Positions 10,731-23,088 of a stretch of 64,000 nt of DNA are shown here, piece by piece. The translations under genes and the position numbers were made by a program. This DNA is from Saussurea involucrata (taxonomy: Eukaryota > Streptophyta > Magnoliopsida > Asterales > Asteraceae), in assembly GCA_033807775.1 (NCBI GenBank), contig CM066322.1, positions 21,131,001 to 21,195,000 of the forward strand, given 5' to 3'. The notes beneath the pieces are model-generated. The model did no database searches. It worked only from the letters and a program-made list of their open reading frames with translations, and was not told the DNA's origin. Position 1 is the stretch's first letter. Each line of letters begins with the position of its first letter.

Positions 10731-12726
10731 TGTAACACCCTTTTTTCGCCAAATGAAGTGTTACGTCTCCCAAAAACACATCATTAATTAACCTTAAAAA
10801 TAAATAAATACTCCAATTATAAATCCAAAACGTTACAGCGGAAGTCTAAACATCAAGTAAACAACTATAAAAGTTAACCCGTCCCATACCGGGTAACTAA
10901 ACCAATCCAAGTGAAATAAATTACATCATAAGAAGTAAAGTATAGAATCCTAAGCGAGTCTCTTGCCTTATCAACTCCAGAACCTCCTGCTCCTGAGATG
11001 TATACTATAGTCAGCTAAATAGCTCAGTGAGTTCACGGTTTGTATGCCATCACACACATTAGTCATATAACATCAAGTAAAAAGTGACATGCAAGATTTA
11101 TGCAACCCATTGAGATCTCTTAACCCCACTCTGTTGGGTAGGGACCTGCCATGTCACAGGCATTCCCAGGGCGTGTAGGCTCACAAAGAACTAACCGCCC
11201 ATCCCGGGTCGTGCCTCCCCTAAATGTGACATATCGAGCCGATATCCCATACCCCGGTTAACGCACCTGGTTAACCCCAAATCCAACCCATATGCATGCA
11301 ATTTATGTTAAATAAACATAACAAAATTTTCATGCTTGCACCATAAATAAAAATTAAATGCACGTAAATCACCAATTATAGATAACGTACAATTAACATC
11401 TTAACAAAACATGCATATAAAATATCACACCTCATACATGTAAAAATAATTTATACATATGTATACATCCCAGTGAAATCTCGTGAAAGACTCACCTGAA
11501 AATGCCGGTTCGTTAGAACTTCTCTCCAAATAACGACCTACAATTGTAGACGCAATAATACTCATTAACGTCTATATTTTCTCCAAAAGTCAACCTAAAA
11601 ATCAACTAACGATTAACCTCAGTCAACCCTTAATTATACTCCTAATTGTAATCACATAATACTAAAATATATATATATATATATATATAATTAAATAATA
11701 ATTTAATCTAATCTATTAATTAAATAGAATTTAAATATTAATAATAATCCCAACTATATAAATATTTAAGCCCAATTTTTCATAAATTATTTAAGTCCAA
11801 TTACTTGAACTTATTAAATAAATCTGTTGGACTCCCTCCCCTTTTTTTAAAACAGACCAGTCCAACAAGAATTTTCGGCCCAAAATCAGATCTAGAGTTC
11901 TAGACCCATTACCACAGTCCAGATTGCTGTGGTCAACAGACGGCCTCCTTCCTTCGTCCGATTGGGGTCGTTTCTCGACCGATTTCAACGATTCTTTTTG
12001 CAAAACAGCGCCAATACCAAATTCCTCACGTTCTAAAACGAGAATCGTCTAAAATAGTCTATTAAACAGTTCCAATTTCGACTTTTAAAAACCTTACGTT
12101 TGACTTTTCACGTTTTACGCCGTTTTGGCCAAATCGGTGGCCTTCCAGCCATCCATTCGAGTTCAAACTTTGTATGGACTTCTTATACATCTATCCTAAC
12201 ACGGACGAGAAAATAATTTCAGAAAGGATGAGAATAAGTACCTCAATTCTGTGATGAACACCAAGAACGTAACTTCGCTTCCTTGGCCGAATTACCCTTC
12301 GATCCTTACTCCAAACTCGAAATTGAAAGAGGGTTTTTGTTTCACTAATAACGGCGCCTCTCACCCTAAAACGGTGTGGCCATACATCGAATTTAAGGGC
12401 CTCAATTTGACTCTTGAAGGCCAAGATACCCTAATGGAGGAAAGTCAATAATCTTAAGAATTTTCTAAAAAACAACTTTTCTATTTGGCAGAACAGGCCC
12501 CTCTCCATACTTTCTTTCACAATTTGACCCCAGAATTTGAATTGTTTCCCATTATATAATACAATTATTTTCAAATAATTATTCCTCCATTAATATCCAT
12601 CAAAAATAAAAGATTCCGATAATTTTCTTTTATTTTTATAAATCTTTCAAGAATTCAAACTCTAAAAATAAATACTTAAATTTTATTTTTAATATTCCAA
12701 ATTTACCCAAAATTTTGGGTGTTACA
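10731..12726 (-). mobile_element. Gypsy solo LTR, 1,996 bp
   Basis: It begins TGTAACACCC and ends GGGTGTTACA, with the 5-bp duplication ATATG on both sides (10,726-10,730 and 12,727-12,731). The termini match the LTR type of the chromovirus at 16,281, although the interior differs. Only one LTR is present, so it is a solo LTR. The minus orientation is inferred from the similarity of its ends to the oriented element. Confidence 0.8.
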
Positions 12727-12731
12727 ATATG

Positions 12732-12913
12732 TGTGTGTATGTGTGCGCGCATTAATCATGTGAGAAGTGTCATTTTTGGTGAGAAGTGTGCGAATTACTT
12801 TTAAACCGTTGATCATTTTTAGTCAAATATTTTCTTCCAAATAATAATCTTCCCACCAATGTGGGATGATGATACTCAAACATCATCTTGCCAAGTCATT
12901 ATCATTGGTTTTT

Positions 12914-12949
<36 letters not shown>
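12732..12949. other. Spacer with TG and TA repeats
   Basis: A (TG)n run follows the solo LTR and a (TA)n run ends the segment (12,917-12,949). The motif 'accaatgtgggatgatg' near 12,857 belongs to a dispersed repeat also found at 25,700-25,850 and 29,160-29,640. Confidence 0.5.
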
Positions 12950-12951
<2 letters not shown>

Positions 12952-13234
12952 GCTTAATCAAATGAGAACTAGTTAGTTTGTGGTAACCGTGAGATCCAAT
13001 GTGAGCCAATCATTTAAGATAATTAATATTATTTACAAAAATAAAGTAAAGGGTAAATTAGTAAATTGAATTGAATATTTACTTTATTTTAATATTCTAA
13101 TTTACATTTCTCTTTCTTCTTTAAGTTCACACGTCACTTTTTCTCCCTCTGTAACGCCCCAAAATCCGGGCTAATTTGAACCTTAAATTTCAACCAGTTA
13201 CGATAACATAAACTTCAACTTTCATATAAATAGC

Positions 13235-13773
13235 TAGGGGTGTTCGCGGTCCGGTTTGGGCGATTTAACCCCTCAAGCCACAAACCGAACCACAAGTGGC
13301 GGTTTGGTAAATTTTCAAACCGAGCGGTTTGACATCAAGTGCCCAGACCGGTCAAATCGGACCGCGGTTTGGGCGGTTTGGGCCTTTTTTGGACTTTAAA
13401 ACTTAAGCTAAAAAAACAGTTCACATTGTAAAATAATCGAACATTTCACAACTTTACATTGTAAATTCACATGTTACTAACAGTGAATCACTAAAACAAA
13501 TTGAGTTGCGTGCCAAATAGAAATTAGACCAACACCATTATTTACAAACAATAAATTGGTCCAATAGCAAATCACTAAAATAATCAATAAATTCATCGTA
13601 AAAAAACTTACTTTAAACAATTATCAGTTAATTGAATATACGATTAAAACTAGGGAGTGTTCTATTTGGTGATTGAAGTGGAATATCGATAAACATAAAG
13701 TAAAATTGTATAGGATGTGTTAAATATTTTGGATTTGAGTGTCATCGTATCTAAAAGACTAAAACTCTAAATG

Positions 13774-13816
<43 letters not shown>

Positions 13817-13997
13817 GCGGTCGGTTTGGTCCAAACCGCCCAAAAAAATCTCTAGACCGCAGACCAGACCGGACCGCGCGGTTTGAAAAATTTTCAAACC
13901 AAATCGGACCGCCAAACCGCTCAAACCGTCAAAAACGGTCCGGTTTGACTTGGTTTGACTGGTTTGAGCGGTCCAACGGTTTTTTTGAACACACCTA
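13235..13997. mobile_element. hAT-type MITE, 763 bp
   Basis: The ends TAGGGGTGTTC and (inverse) TAGGTGTGTTC are flanked by a perfect 8-bp duplication TAAATAGC (13,227-13,234 and 13,998-14,005), the hAT signature. Both subterminal regions (13,245-13,390 and 13,815-13,985) are packed with 'GCGGTTTGG' and 'CCGGTTTG' motifs in both orientations, typical of transposase-binding subterminal repeats. It has no transposase gene. A (TA)n(TG)n tract lies at 13,771-13,816. Confidence 0.85.
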
Positions 13998-14670
13998 TAA
14001 ATAGCAAGTGAATTAACCACTAGGAGTATATTTACAAATACATAATCCTTCAAATAACCTATTAATCTAATTATGTCACTATAATCAGATTAACTAAGTT
14101 ATCTAAGCAATTCTTCAAAATCTCCTTCTGCTAATTGACTTTTCCGCTATTCCAAAACGCTCGACCCACTTCCCTTTTTACCTTCCCGAGCTAGTACATG
14201 GTAAGAAAACATCATATGAAACGATTAGGCCAACGCCTAGTGAGAACATTCGTTTCAATAATAATATTTGCAAAATCAATGTAAACAAGTTACAACAAAC
14301 CTGATTACTCCTTTTCTTACCGTACGTGTAACTCTATTCCGTTAACACGATTTTCATCCCATCCCATGAAAATGACTGACACACTTTCCATCATCATATC
14401 ATGTCTTAGAGCCTCACTACGAATCTTCACTGATTCTAGATTAATACTCTTATTCCAGAAATCGCAATATACACATGCCCATTTCCATTCATATCCTATT
14501 CCAGAGCCGCACTACGAATCTTCCTCAGATTCTAGATTAATGCTCCCACCTAAGAAATCGCAATATACACATGCCCATTTCTTAAGAAAGGAAGTAGAGA
14601 TCACAATTACGTATGTCAATCCCTCTTCTTCCTTAGAAACCGGGAATTACGTTTATTCCAGGGTTTCTCA

Positions 14671-14907
14671 CACACATCAGAATGATGACTAAACTTCATC
14701 TATTCCACGTGTACATAACCATTAGTACCACACACATCAGAATAATGACTAACCTTCATCTATTCCACGTGTACGTAACCATTAGTACCACACACATCAG
14801 AATAATGACTAACCTTCATCTATTCCACGTGTACATAACCATTAGTACCACACACATCAGAATAATGACTAACCTTCATCTATTCCACGTGTACATAACC
14901 ATTAGTG
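14671..14907. repeat. 60-bp tandem repeat, four units, within a solo LTR
   Basis: Units start at about 14,671, 14,731, 14,791 and 14,851 with 'cacacatcagaat', and run through 'attccacgtgtac'. Later units are nearly identical and the first is a little diverged. The related full-length LTR at 16,281 has a single unit (near 17,033). The apparent repetitive protein here is only the translated repeat. Confidence 0.9.
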
Positions 14908-15978
14908 CCTATGGATCTATTACACTTAATACATTCCTGCCTAGCATCAAACTAGCACAGTCTATATGCCTAACACACTATCATTCAACTGTAAGTATGT
15001 TCAAGCTACACAAATCATGTTTCAATTCCTAAATCATACATTTCCACAAATAACAGAACCTACAGTCCTCAAATACACAAAAGTGTCCGGACAACACATG
15101 TTTCCGGATACTTCATACCACCCGGGTAACATGCTTTCCGGATACCCTCAATTTACCGAATACACAACTTTTTCGGATACATCATTTTTCCGGGTACTAC
15201 ATAACTTTCCGGACACTTATATAATCCGGACAACATCAGGAAACTAAAACAATCCGGATACCATCCGGTAACTAATTATATCCGAAAACTACAATAAAAT
15301 GAAACTTACCGGATACTTAATCGCGTCCGGACACATTCATCACCAGGGTTTCCGGACACGACGCTTCATCCGGAAACCTTCGAACTGTAGCCTAAAATCC
15401 AATCTAATTCGATGTCTGTTTGATTCAGCTCATTCCAGACCATCCCATACAGTTCATAACCAGTTTATACAACTATTACAAGGTTTAATTTAACATATAA
15501 ACATTGATTCAAGCAAACAACAAATGAACTCACCTTAAGTTTGCAAAACCCACTTCCTGCACAATTCTGAAACTTCAATCTGTTGTTTATGATTATGCAA
15601 ATCAATCCAATACACAGATTCGTTCATCATCATTCATTCACAACAAGATTTATCCGAAGCTATGGTAAATTCCTTACCAATTTGAGCCAAAAAAAACTTG
15701 CTTTCTTCCTTTCTTTCTCTTTTCTCCTTTTTCTCTCTTTCTCTCTGCCTCTTGACCGACCCAACCACAAAAGAATCAGATAAATATCTGATTTTATGCT
15801 ATTTTATCCATACACACCTCCTAGATCCAATATTTCCAAAATAGCACCAAACTCTAATCACTTGCATTTTAACCCTATTGAATTTTAAAAATTACAACAT
15901 AATTCAAGGTTTTAACCAAAATACAATTAGATCCTAATTCTCATTAAAATACTATTATTGAAAATTCAGGATGTTACA

Positions 15979-16275
15979 CCCCCTCTCTCTCTATTATTAA
16001 CCCTAAAAATAATTTTCTTATCAGATTTACATGTGCCGCCGCTTTCCTTCTTCCTCAATTCCGGAAACCACAACATGTGCAGCATGGCCACCACCGTGAG
16101 ATTTTGACTCCATCTCCATTGAACCCAGTGAAGACAACATACAGGAAAAAATGAGCAGCATGGTGGCGACGACGATGTGGAAGAAAGAAAGAGGTTGTGA
16201 TGGAGGCGGTGAAACATGGCGGCGACGACGACGTGGCTGTGATAGAGGCGGTGGAACACCATGACGGCGACGACA
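15979..16275. other. Remnant of the split inverted-repeat element
   Basis: About 300 bp between two retroelement insertions. It is rich in 'ggcggcgacgacg'-type triplets, giving overlapping minus-strand frames of low-complexity sequence. No known domain is visible. Confidence 0.45.
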
Positions 16276-16280
16276 ACATG

Positions 16281-18090
16281 TATAGCACCCCAAATTCCGG
16301 GCTAATTTGAACCTTAAAAATCCACAAGTTATGATAATATAAACTTCAAACTTATCTATATATATATATATAGCAAGCGAATTAACCATTAAGAGTATAT
16401 TTACAATACAGGATTCTTCAAATAACCTATCAATCTAATCATATCATTATAATCAGATTAACTAAGTTATCTAAGCAATCCATCAAAATCTCCTCTTGTT
16501 AATTGACACATCTGCTATTCCAAAAACGCTCGTCCCACAACCCTTTACCTTCCCGAGCTGGTACCTGGTAAGAAAATATCATATGAAACGATTAGGCCAA
16601 CGCCTAGTGAGAACATTCGTTTCCATAATAACATTTGCAAAATCAATGTAAGCAAGTTATAACAAACCTGATTACCCTTTCTCTTACCATACGTGTAACT
16701 TTATTCCGTTGACACGACTTCCATCTAATCCCATGAATATGACTGCCACTCATTCCATCATCATATCATGTCTCAGAGCTACCCTACGAATCTGTACTGA
16801 TTCTAGAGTAATGTTTCTATTCCGGAAATCGCAATATACACATGCCCAGTTCCGTACACCTCTATTCCAGAAACCGCAATATACACATGCCCATTTCTGT
16901 ACACATCTAAGAAATAACAATATACACATGCCTATTTCTTAGAGAAGGAAAATAGTGATTACAATATACACATGTCAATCTCTTCTTTTCCTTAGAAATC
17001 AGGAATTACGTTTATTCCATGATTTCTCACACACATCAGAATAATGACTAATCTTCATCTATTCTACGTGTACATAACCACTAGTGCCTATGGATCCATT
17101 ACACTTAAAACATTCTTGTTTAGCATCACACTAGCACAGTCTATCAGCCTAACATACTACTATTTAATTGTACGTATGTTCAAGCTACATAAGTTATATC
17201 TTAAATCCTAAATCGCACATTTCCACGATTATCAGAACTGTAATTTCCAAAACACCCAGAAGTGTCCGGATGATTTCATTTTCCGGATAACCTAAACTAT
17301 CCGTATGTTGCCTTTTTCCGGATACTATGATTTCTCCGGATACTTCCATAATCCGGATAATACATACTTTCCGGTAATTTCCGCTTTCCGGATACGTTTC
17401 TAATCCGGACCACATCCGGAGACTAATACCATCCGGACATTATCCGGTAATTGATTTCATCCGGACTCTTACATGAAAGTTAAAACTTACCGGGTACTTA
17501 ACTCCATCCGGAGACATTCAACACAGAGGTTTCCGGATATGAGGTTTCGTCCGGAAACCTTCAACCTGCAGTATAAAATTCGACCCATTTCCACATTTGT
17601 TCTATTCAGCTCATTTCCGACACAATCATACAGTTCTAAAACAGTTTATACAGACATATCAAGGTTTAATTTAACATATCAACACTGATTTGTACAAACA
17701 ACAAATGAACTCACCTTTTTGGCAAAACCCACTTTGCTGTACAAATCTGATTCGAATATGCTGTTAGGGATTCAATTTAAGACCAAAAATCTTCCTTTTC
17801 TTCTCTTTTCTCTTTTCTCCTTTTTCTCTTTTTCTCCCTGCCTCTTAACCGACCCAAGCACAAAATACTGAAATATCTAATAAGTCTTTTGCTTTATCTA
17901 AACATACTTTCACAATTTACCAAACCCACCTCTAGGTTTCATTATTTCTAAAAGTCACACCAAACTTTATTATCTTATAATATAACCCTATTTGAAATAT
18001 AAAACTTCCAAATACTTCAAGGTTTACACAAAATACAAATACATCCCAATTCTCATTAAAATATTAATATTGAAAATTTAGGATGTTACA
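16281..18090 (-). repeat. 3' LTR of the chromovirus
   Basis: This 1,810-bp LTR starts TATAGCACCCC on the plus strand and ends GGATGTTACA. It contains a degenerate 17-18-bp periodic array of TCCGGA cores (about 17,265-17,465) and three to four copies of 'caatatacacatgcc' (16,842-16,990). A pyrimidine-rich run lies near 17,790-17,850. Confidence 0.95.
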
Positions 18091-18107
18091 ATACTCCCCA
18101 ACTTGAA
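18091..18107 (-). promoter_or_regulatory. Polypurine tract of the chromovirus
   Basis: On the minus strand the sequence reads 'tcaagttggggagtat' directly before the LTR start TGTAACATCC. Plus-strand DNA priming from such a purine run is standard for LTR retrotransposons. Confidence 0.75.
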
Positions 18108-18132
18108 AATGATTTCGTCCTCGAAATCAAGA

Positions 18133-21100
18133 TCAGGTAAACAGGTGGGGATACCTATCCTTCATACTTTCTTCTGACTCTAAAGTCACATTAGCACCTC
18201 GATGGTGTTTCCACTGTACTTTTAACATAGCTACTTCCTTGCCATTACGTAGCTTCCTAACCGACCTTTCCAAAATTGCCTCTGGTTCTTCCACACATCG
18301 ACTCTTTTAATCTACCCTTACATCAGCAAGTGCAATCACATCTTCCTCTTCGGCTAGACATTTCCGAAGATAACACACATGAAACGTGTTATGGATCCCT
18401 TCCAACTCCGGTGGAAGATCCAACTGATAAGCCTGCAATCCTATCCTTTTAGTAATAGTGAAAGGTCCTAAAAAACGAGGACTTAGCTTCCCGCGCTTAC
18501 CAAACCTTATCACTCCCTTCCAAGGGGATACCTTAAGCATCACACGCTCCCCAACTTGGAATTCTTTTGGTCTTCTTTTCGGATCAGCATAACTCTTTTG
18601 TCGATCCTGAGCTGCTTTCATATGTTGCCGAATTTCTTTCACCTTATCGGTTGTTTGTTGTACTAATTCTGGGCCAGCAAACTGTTTCTCTCCGGCTTCT
18701 AACCAACATACTGGAGTTCTACATTTACGACCATACAAGGCTTCAAAAGGTGCTCTTCCGATACTAGAATGATAACTATTGTTATACGCAAATTCTACTA
18801 AAGGTAAATGCGTATCCCAGTTACCTCCAAAATCTAACACACAACACCTGAGCATATCTTCTAAAGTTTGAATGGTTCTTTCACTTTGCTCATCAGTTTG
18901 CGGATGATAAGCAGTGCTTAGATTTACCTTTGTACCTAATTCTTCTTGAAGTGACTGCCAAAATCTCGAGGTAAACCGACTATCACGATCTGACACTATC
19001 GACACCGGTATACCATGCCTTGACACCACTTCATCAATATACAGCTTCGCCAATTTCTCTATTGGTGACGCTTCTTTCATAGCCAGAAAATGAGCACTCT
19101 TAGTCAAACGATCCACAATCACCCAAATAGTGTCGTTACCCTTTTGTGTATTTGGTAACTTCGTCACGAAATCCATGGTGATCTTCTCCCACTTCCATTC
19201 TGGAATCTCCAAAGATTGGAAACTTCCATAAGGCTTCTGATGTTCAGCTTTCACTAAAGAACATGTTGCACACTTTTCCACTATTCGCGCCACATCTACC
19301 TTCATAGCTGGCCACCAATAGTGTAACTTCAAATCCCTATACATCTTAGTACTTCCAGGATGTATAGAATACTTAGATCTATGAGCATCTTCTAAAATCA
19401 ACTCTCGATTTCCTCCAACTTTTGGCACCCAAACACGACCTTGAAACAACTTAATTCCACGACCATCTTCAGTCAGTTGAGTATGTTGTTTGCTCATTAC
19501 TTCATCTTTTAGATTCTCTTCCAGTAAGGCCTCCGCTTGTGCCTCTTTTATTCTTTCAATCAAACTGGACATTACATCAATCCTAGCATTAGCTGTCTTC
19601 AAACACCACTATACTCTTTTCTACTTAAAGCATCGGCTACTACATTTGCTTTACCAGGATGGTAATGCAATTCACAATCATAATCCTTAAGTAACTCTAA
19701 CCAGCGTCGTTGTCTCATGTTCAACTCTTTCTGATCAAAGACATGTTTCAAGCTCTTGTGATCAGTATAAAGAGTACACTTCGTCCCATACAAATAATGC
19801 CTCCACAACTTCAAAGCAAAAACAACCGCTGCTAACTCTAAATCGTGCGTAGGATAATTCTTCTCGTGCTCCTTAAGTTGTCTTGACGCATAAGCAATTA
19901 CTTTGCCTCGTTGCATCAATACACATCCCAGGCCCATCTTGGAAGCATCACTATAAACAACAAAATCTTCTGTTCCTTCTGGTAAGGCAAGAATAGGAGC
20001 TTCACACAACTTTTGACGTAAAGTTCTGAAAGCCGATTCTTGTTTCTCTGTCCAGACAAACTTCACGTTCTTTCTAGTCAATAAAGTCAAAGTAGAAGCG
20101 ATCTTCGAGAAATCTGTAATAAATCTCCGATAATAACCCGCAAGACCTAAGAAACTTCTTATTTCAGACGCACTTCTTGGTGTCTCCCAATTCATCATAG
20201 CTTATATCTTTGCTGGGTCTACCTTAACTCCTTCCGAAGTGATCACATGACCTAGGAATTGTACTTCTTTTAACCAGAATTCACATTTTGAGAACTTCGC
20301 GTACAACTTCTCTCTTCTTAATACTTCTAAAACTTCACGTAGATGATGTTCGTGATCTTCTTCAGTCTTAGAATAAACTAGTATGTCATCAATGAATACA
20401 ATGACAAACTTGTCCAAAAATGGTCGACATACCCTATTCATCAAATCCATGAATATTGCCGGAGCATTGGTCAACCCGAATGGCATCACAAGAAATTCGT
20501 AATGCCCATACCTTGTTCTAAAAGCTGTCTTCGGAATATCTTCATTTCTTACCCGAACCTGATGATACCCCGACCTCAAATCAATCTTAGAAAAACATCC
20601 TGCACCTTGGAGTTGATCAAACAGATCATCGATACTTGGAAGCGGATACTTGTTCTTAATCGTCACCTTATTCAACTCACGGTAATCTATACACATTCTC
20701 ATAGTACCATCTTTCTTCTTAACAAACAACACCGGAGCTCCCCACGGCGAAGAACTCGGTCTAACAAAACCTTTATCTAACAACTCTTGAAGTTGAGTCA
20801 TCATCTCTTTCATTTCGGTCGGCGCTAGACGATAAGGCGCTCGTGCAATTGGTGCCGATCCAGGAATGAGATCAATACGGAACTCTACCTGCCGCTCAAT
20901 CGGTAGGCCTGGAAGATCATCGGGAAATACGTCTGGAAAATCACGTACCACCTTGATATCTTTCACTCGCTTCTTTTCTGACCTTATATCTAAAACATAA
21001 GCTAGATAGGATGAACATCCTTTCATTAAACATTTACGCGCTTTCGCAACAGAAATTAATGGAACTTCCCCTTTTTGCTTTTCTCCAAAGATGAGTACAT

Positions 21101-22751
21101 CATCCCTATCAGCCATCGGAATCCGAATTAATTTCTTTGCACAAAATATTTCTGCCTGATTGGCTATCAGCCAATCCATACCCACAACCACATCAAATCC
21201 TCCAATTTCCATCAACAATAAGTTGATCGGAAATTTTGTCTCTTCTATCGAAATAAAACAACCATCAAGTCTTTCACGAACCAAGACCTGACCCCCATTA
21301 GCTACCTCAACTACTAAGGCATCTTCCAAAGTAGTAACAGGCATAGCTAACTTGTGAAAGAACGACTTGGACACAAATGACAAATTTGCACCACAGTCGA
21401 ATAAAATGCGCGCAGGACAAGAATTAACAAGGAAAGTACCCGAGACGACATCTTTCGATTCCTTAGCTTCGTCAGCTGTCATATGGAAGGCCCGACCCGC
21501 TGGCTTTGGAACATTTGGTTTCATACTTTGATCCCCGCCCTTTTTCAACTTTGGACAATCCCGACGGAAGTGACCAGGTTGTTTGCATTCGTGACACGTA
21601 AATCCTTGAACTGGACAATTGCTCATACTATGCCCACCTTTCCCACACTTGAAACATTCCAACGCTGTCACTCGACACGGCCCAAAATGTTTACTCTTGC
21701 ACTTTGAACACCAATTTGGTTCACGACGCGAATCGTAACGAACACCTTTACCGGCTGCCTTAGGTCTCTGAAAAGGCTCTGATCGGCCCTCCCATTTTCG
21801 TTTCTCCCCAACTTGGGTCTTTTCTTCTTTATCCCTGGCGTATACTTCTTCCATCACTTTAGCTTCTTCAATAGTTTCCCTCAGTGTCGAAGCTTTAGCG
21901 TTTCTTACCCGGGACATCATGTCCGCGGGTAGCCCCTTCAAGTAAGCTTTAATCTTTTCTTTTTCATTTGGAGCCACGTGCCCCACCAAATTCAGCTTCT
22001 CCATAAATGTTTCATTATACTTTCTCACCGACATGTTACCCTTCTTGAGAGTCCGAAACTCTTCTTCTATTCTATCCATCTCATTCTCATTATAGTATTC
22101 CTCCAAAACCTTCTTCTTGAATGACTCCCAAGTCATAACATTCAATACTGAAGCCGATAATGAAGCTGTCACTATATTCCACCATGTCAATGCATTCCCT
22201 TTTAACAAATGAGAAGCAAATCTAACTTTTGACTTCTCATCACACTCGCAAGCCCGAAAGGCTTGTTCCATTTCTCTAATCCAGTTCATACAGGTTACTG
22301 GATTATCTGTTCCTTTAAACTCGGGCGGTTTACAACTTAGGAACGTTTTGTACGAGCAAACTCTTTCCACTCTCCTTTCCGTTTCTGTTACTGGAGTATG
22401 AAGTGGATTAATTACCCCAGTATCCGTTCCTGTTCGCTGCAACTCTGAACTTCGATCGTTCAATGCTTTCATAAACATTTCAGTTTGTTGAGCCATTGCG
22501 TTCGTCATGATTCTTGTCATGTTTTCCATCATTCGGGCTTCCATACCTACTTCTGGTGTTCTTGGGTTGGCAGTACTGGTACCCGTCCTGTGTACCTGAC
22601 TTGATGTCCCTCCAAGAGAAAGAAACCCAGGCGGAGTCTCATGAATTTCGCCTTCTCCAGTTTGCCTTTCTCCTGTCCCATCGATCATGGACCTATCCAT
22701 CGCAGAAATAGAGGACAACGGCGGCGTATTCACCATCGTTCTGATATACAC
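18133..22751 (-). pseudogene. Gag-pol polyprotein of the chromovirus, three lesions
   Basis: Read from 22,751, the first 849 codons hold a gag capsid region, CCHC zinc knuckles (CFKCGKGGHSMSNC, CHECKQPGHFRRDC), an aspartic protease and the reverse transcriptase up to the FIDD motif near residue 786. An in-frame TAA (20,199-20,201) interrupts the frame. The next 199 codons (20,198-19,599) carry the end of RT and RNase H (DASKMGLGCVL, TDHKSLKHV). A frameshift near 19,600 follows. The last part (19,602-18,307) is integrase with the HHCC region and D, D, E residues (MDFV, SDRD, SERTIQTLE). A TAA at 18,307-18,309 precedes a chromodomain-like tail that ends at a TGA (18,133-18,135). The protease motif is FDCGA where most relatives have a hydroxyl residue after Asp. 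The copy cannot make an intact polyprotein unless the stops are bypassed. Confidence 0.95.
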
Positions 22752-23072
22752 AAAAGAATAACCATAAGAAATGGTTATTCACATACGAACATACAAAACG
22801 TACTTATACCGATCATTAGTCACTGTAACCATTTAGAAACAAGCATGCTTATGTAACAATATATTCATAAATAACAGTAGCTAATTGAAATTGTGAATAT
22901 ATCATACAAGAGAATCCTCGTTGCCATTGTTACAGTACTAATTTCACGTATTTCTGTTAACTCTAAGACTATCACGTCTTAGTACTTCTACCCATATCTC
23001 ACACATCATAACTTAATTCATCTCAGCTTAAGTCTAAGTATCTCATCAGCATACTTAGTTCACTTAAACTAA

Positions 23073-23085
23073 GGCTCTGATACCA
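23073..23085 (-). promoter_or_regulatory. Primer-binding site (tRNA-iMet)
   Basis: The minus strand reads TGGTATCAGAGCC, complementary to the 3' end of initiator tRNA-Met, three bases from the 5' LTR. This fixes the element's orientation as minus. Confidence 0.9.
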
Positions 23086-23088
23086 TAT

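Larger units (their letters stand above)
13150..15978 (-). mobile_element. Gypsy solo LTR, same family as 16,281-24,892
   Basis: It begins TGTAACGCCCCAAAATCCGG and ends CAGGATGTTACA, which is collinear with the 1.8-kb LTRs of the neighbouring chromovirus but more diverged. It is longer because a hAT MITE (13,235-13,997) is inserted in it and because it carries a four-unit 60-bp tandem repeat. The target duplication is imperfect (CCCTC before, CCCCC then CTC after). Several plus-strand open frames inside are products of repeats, not genes. Confidence 0.75.

Noticed and set aside
14682..15032. 116-codon frame with a repeated 20-residue unit, as a repeat protein
   Set aside because: It is the translation of a 60-bp non-coding tandem repeat inside a solo LTR. 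60 is divisible by 3, so the frame stays open by construction.
15966..16389. Three overlapping minus-strand frames of 90-120 codons
   Set aside because: Low-complexity triplet-rich DNA at the edge of a retroelement. The frames cross the insertion boundary and show no domain.
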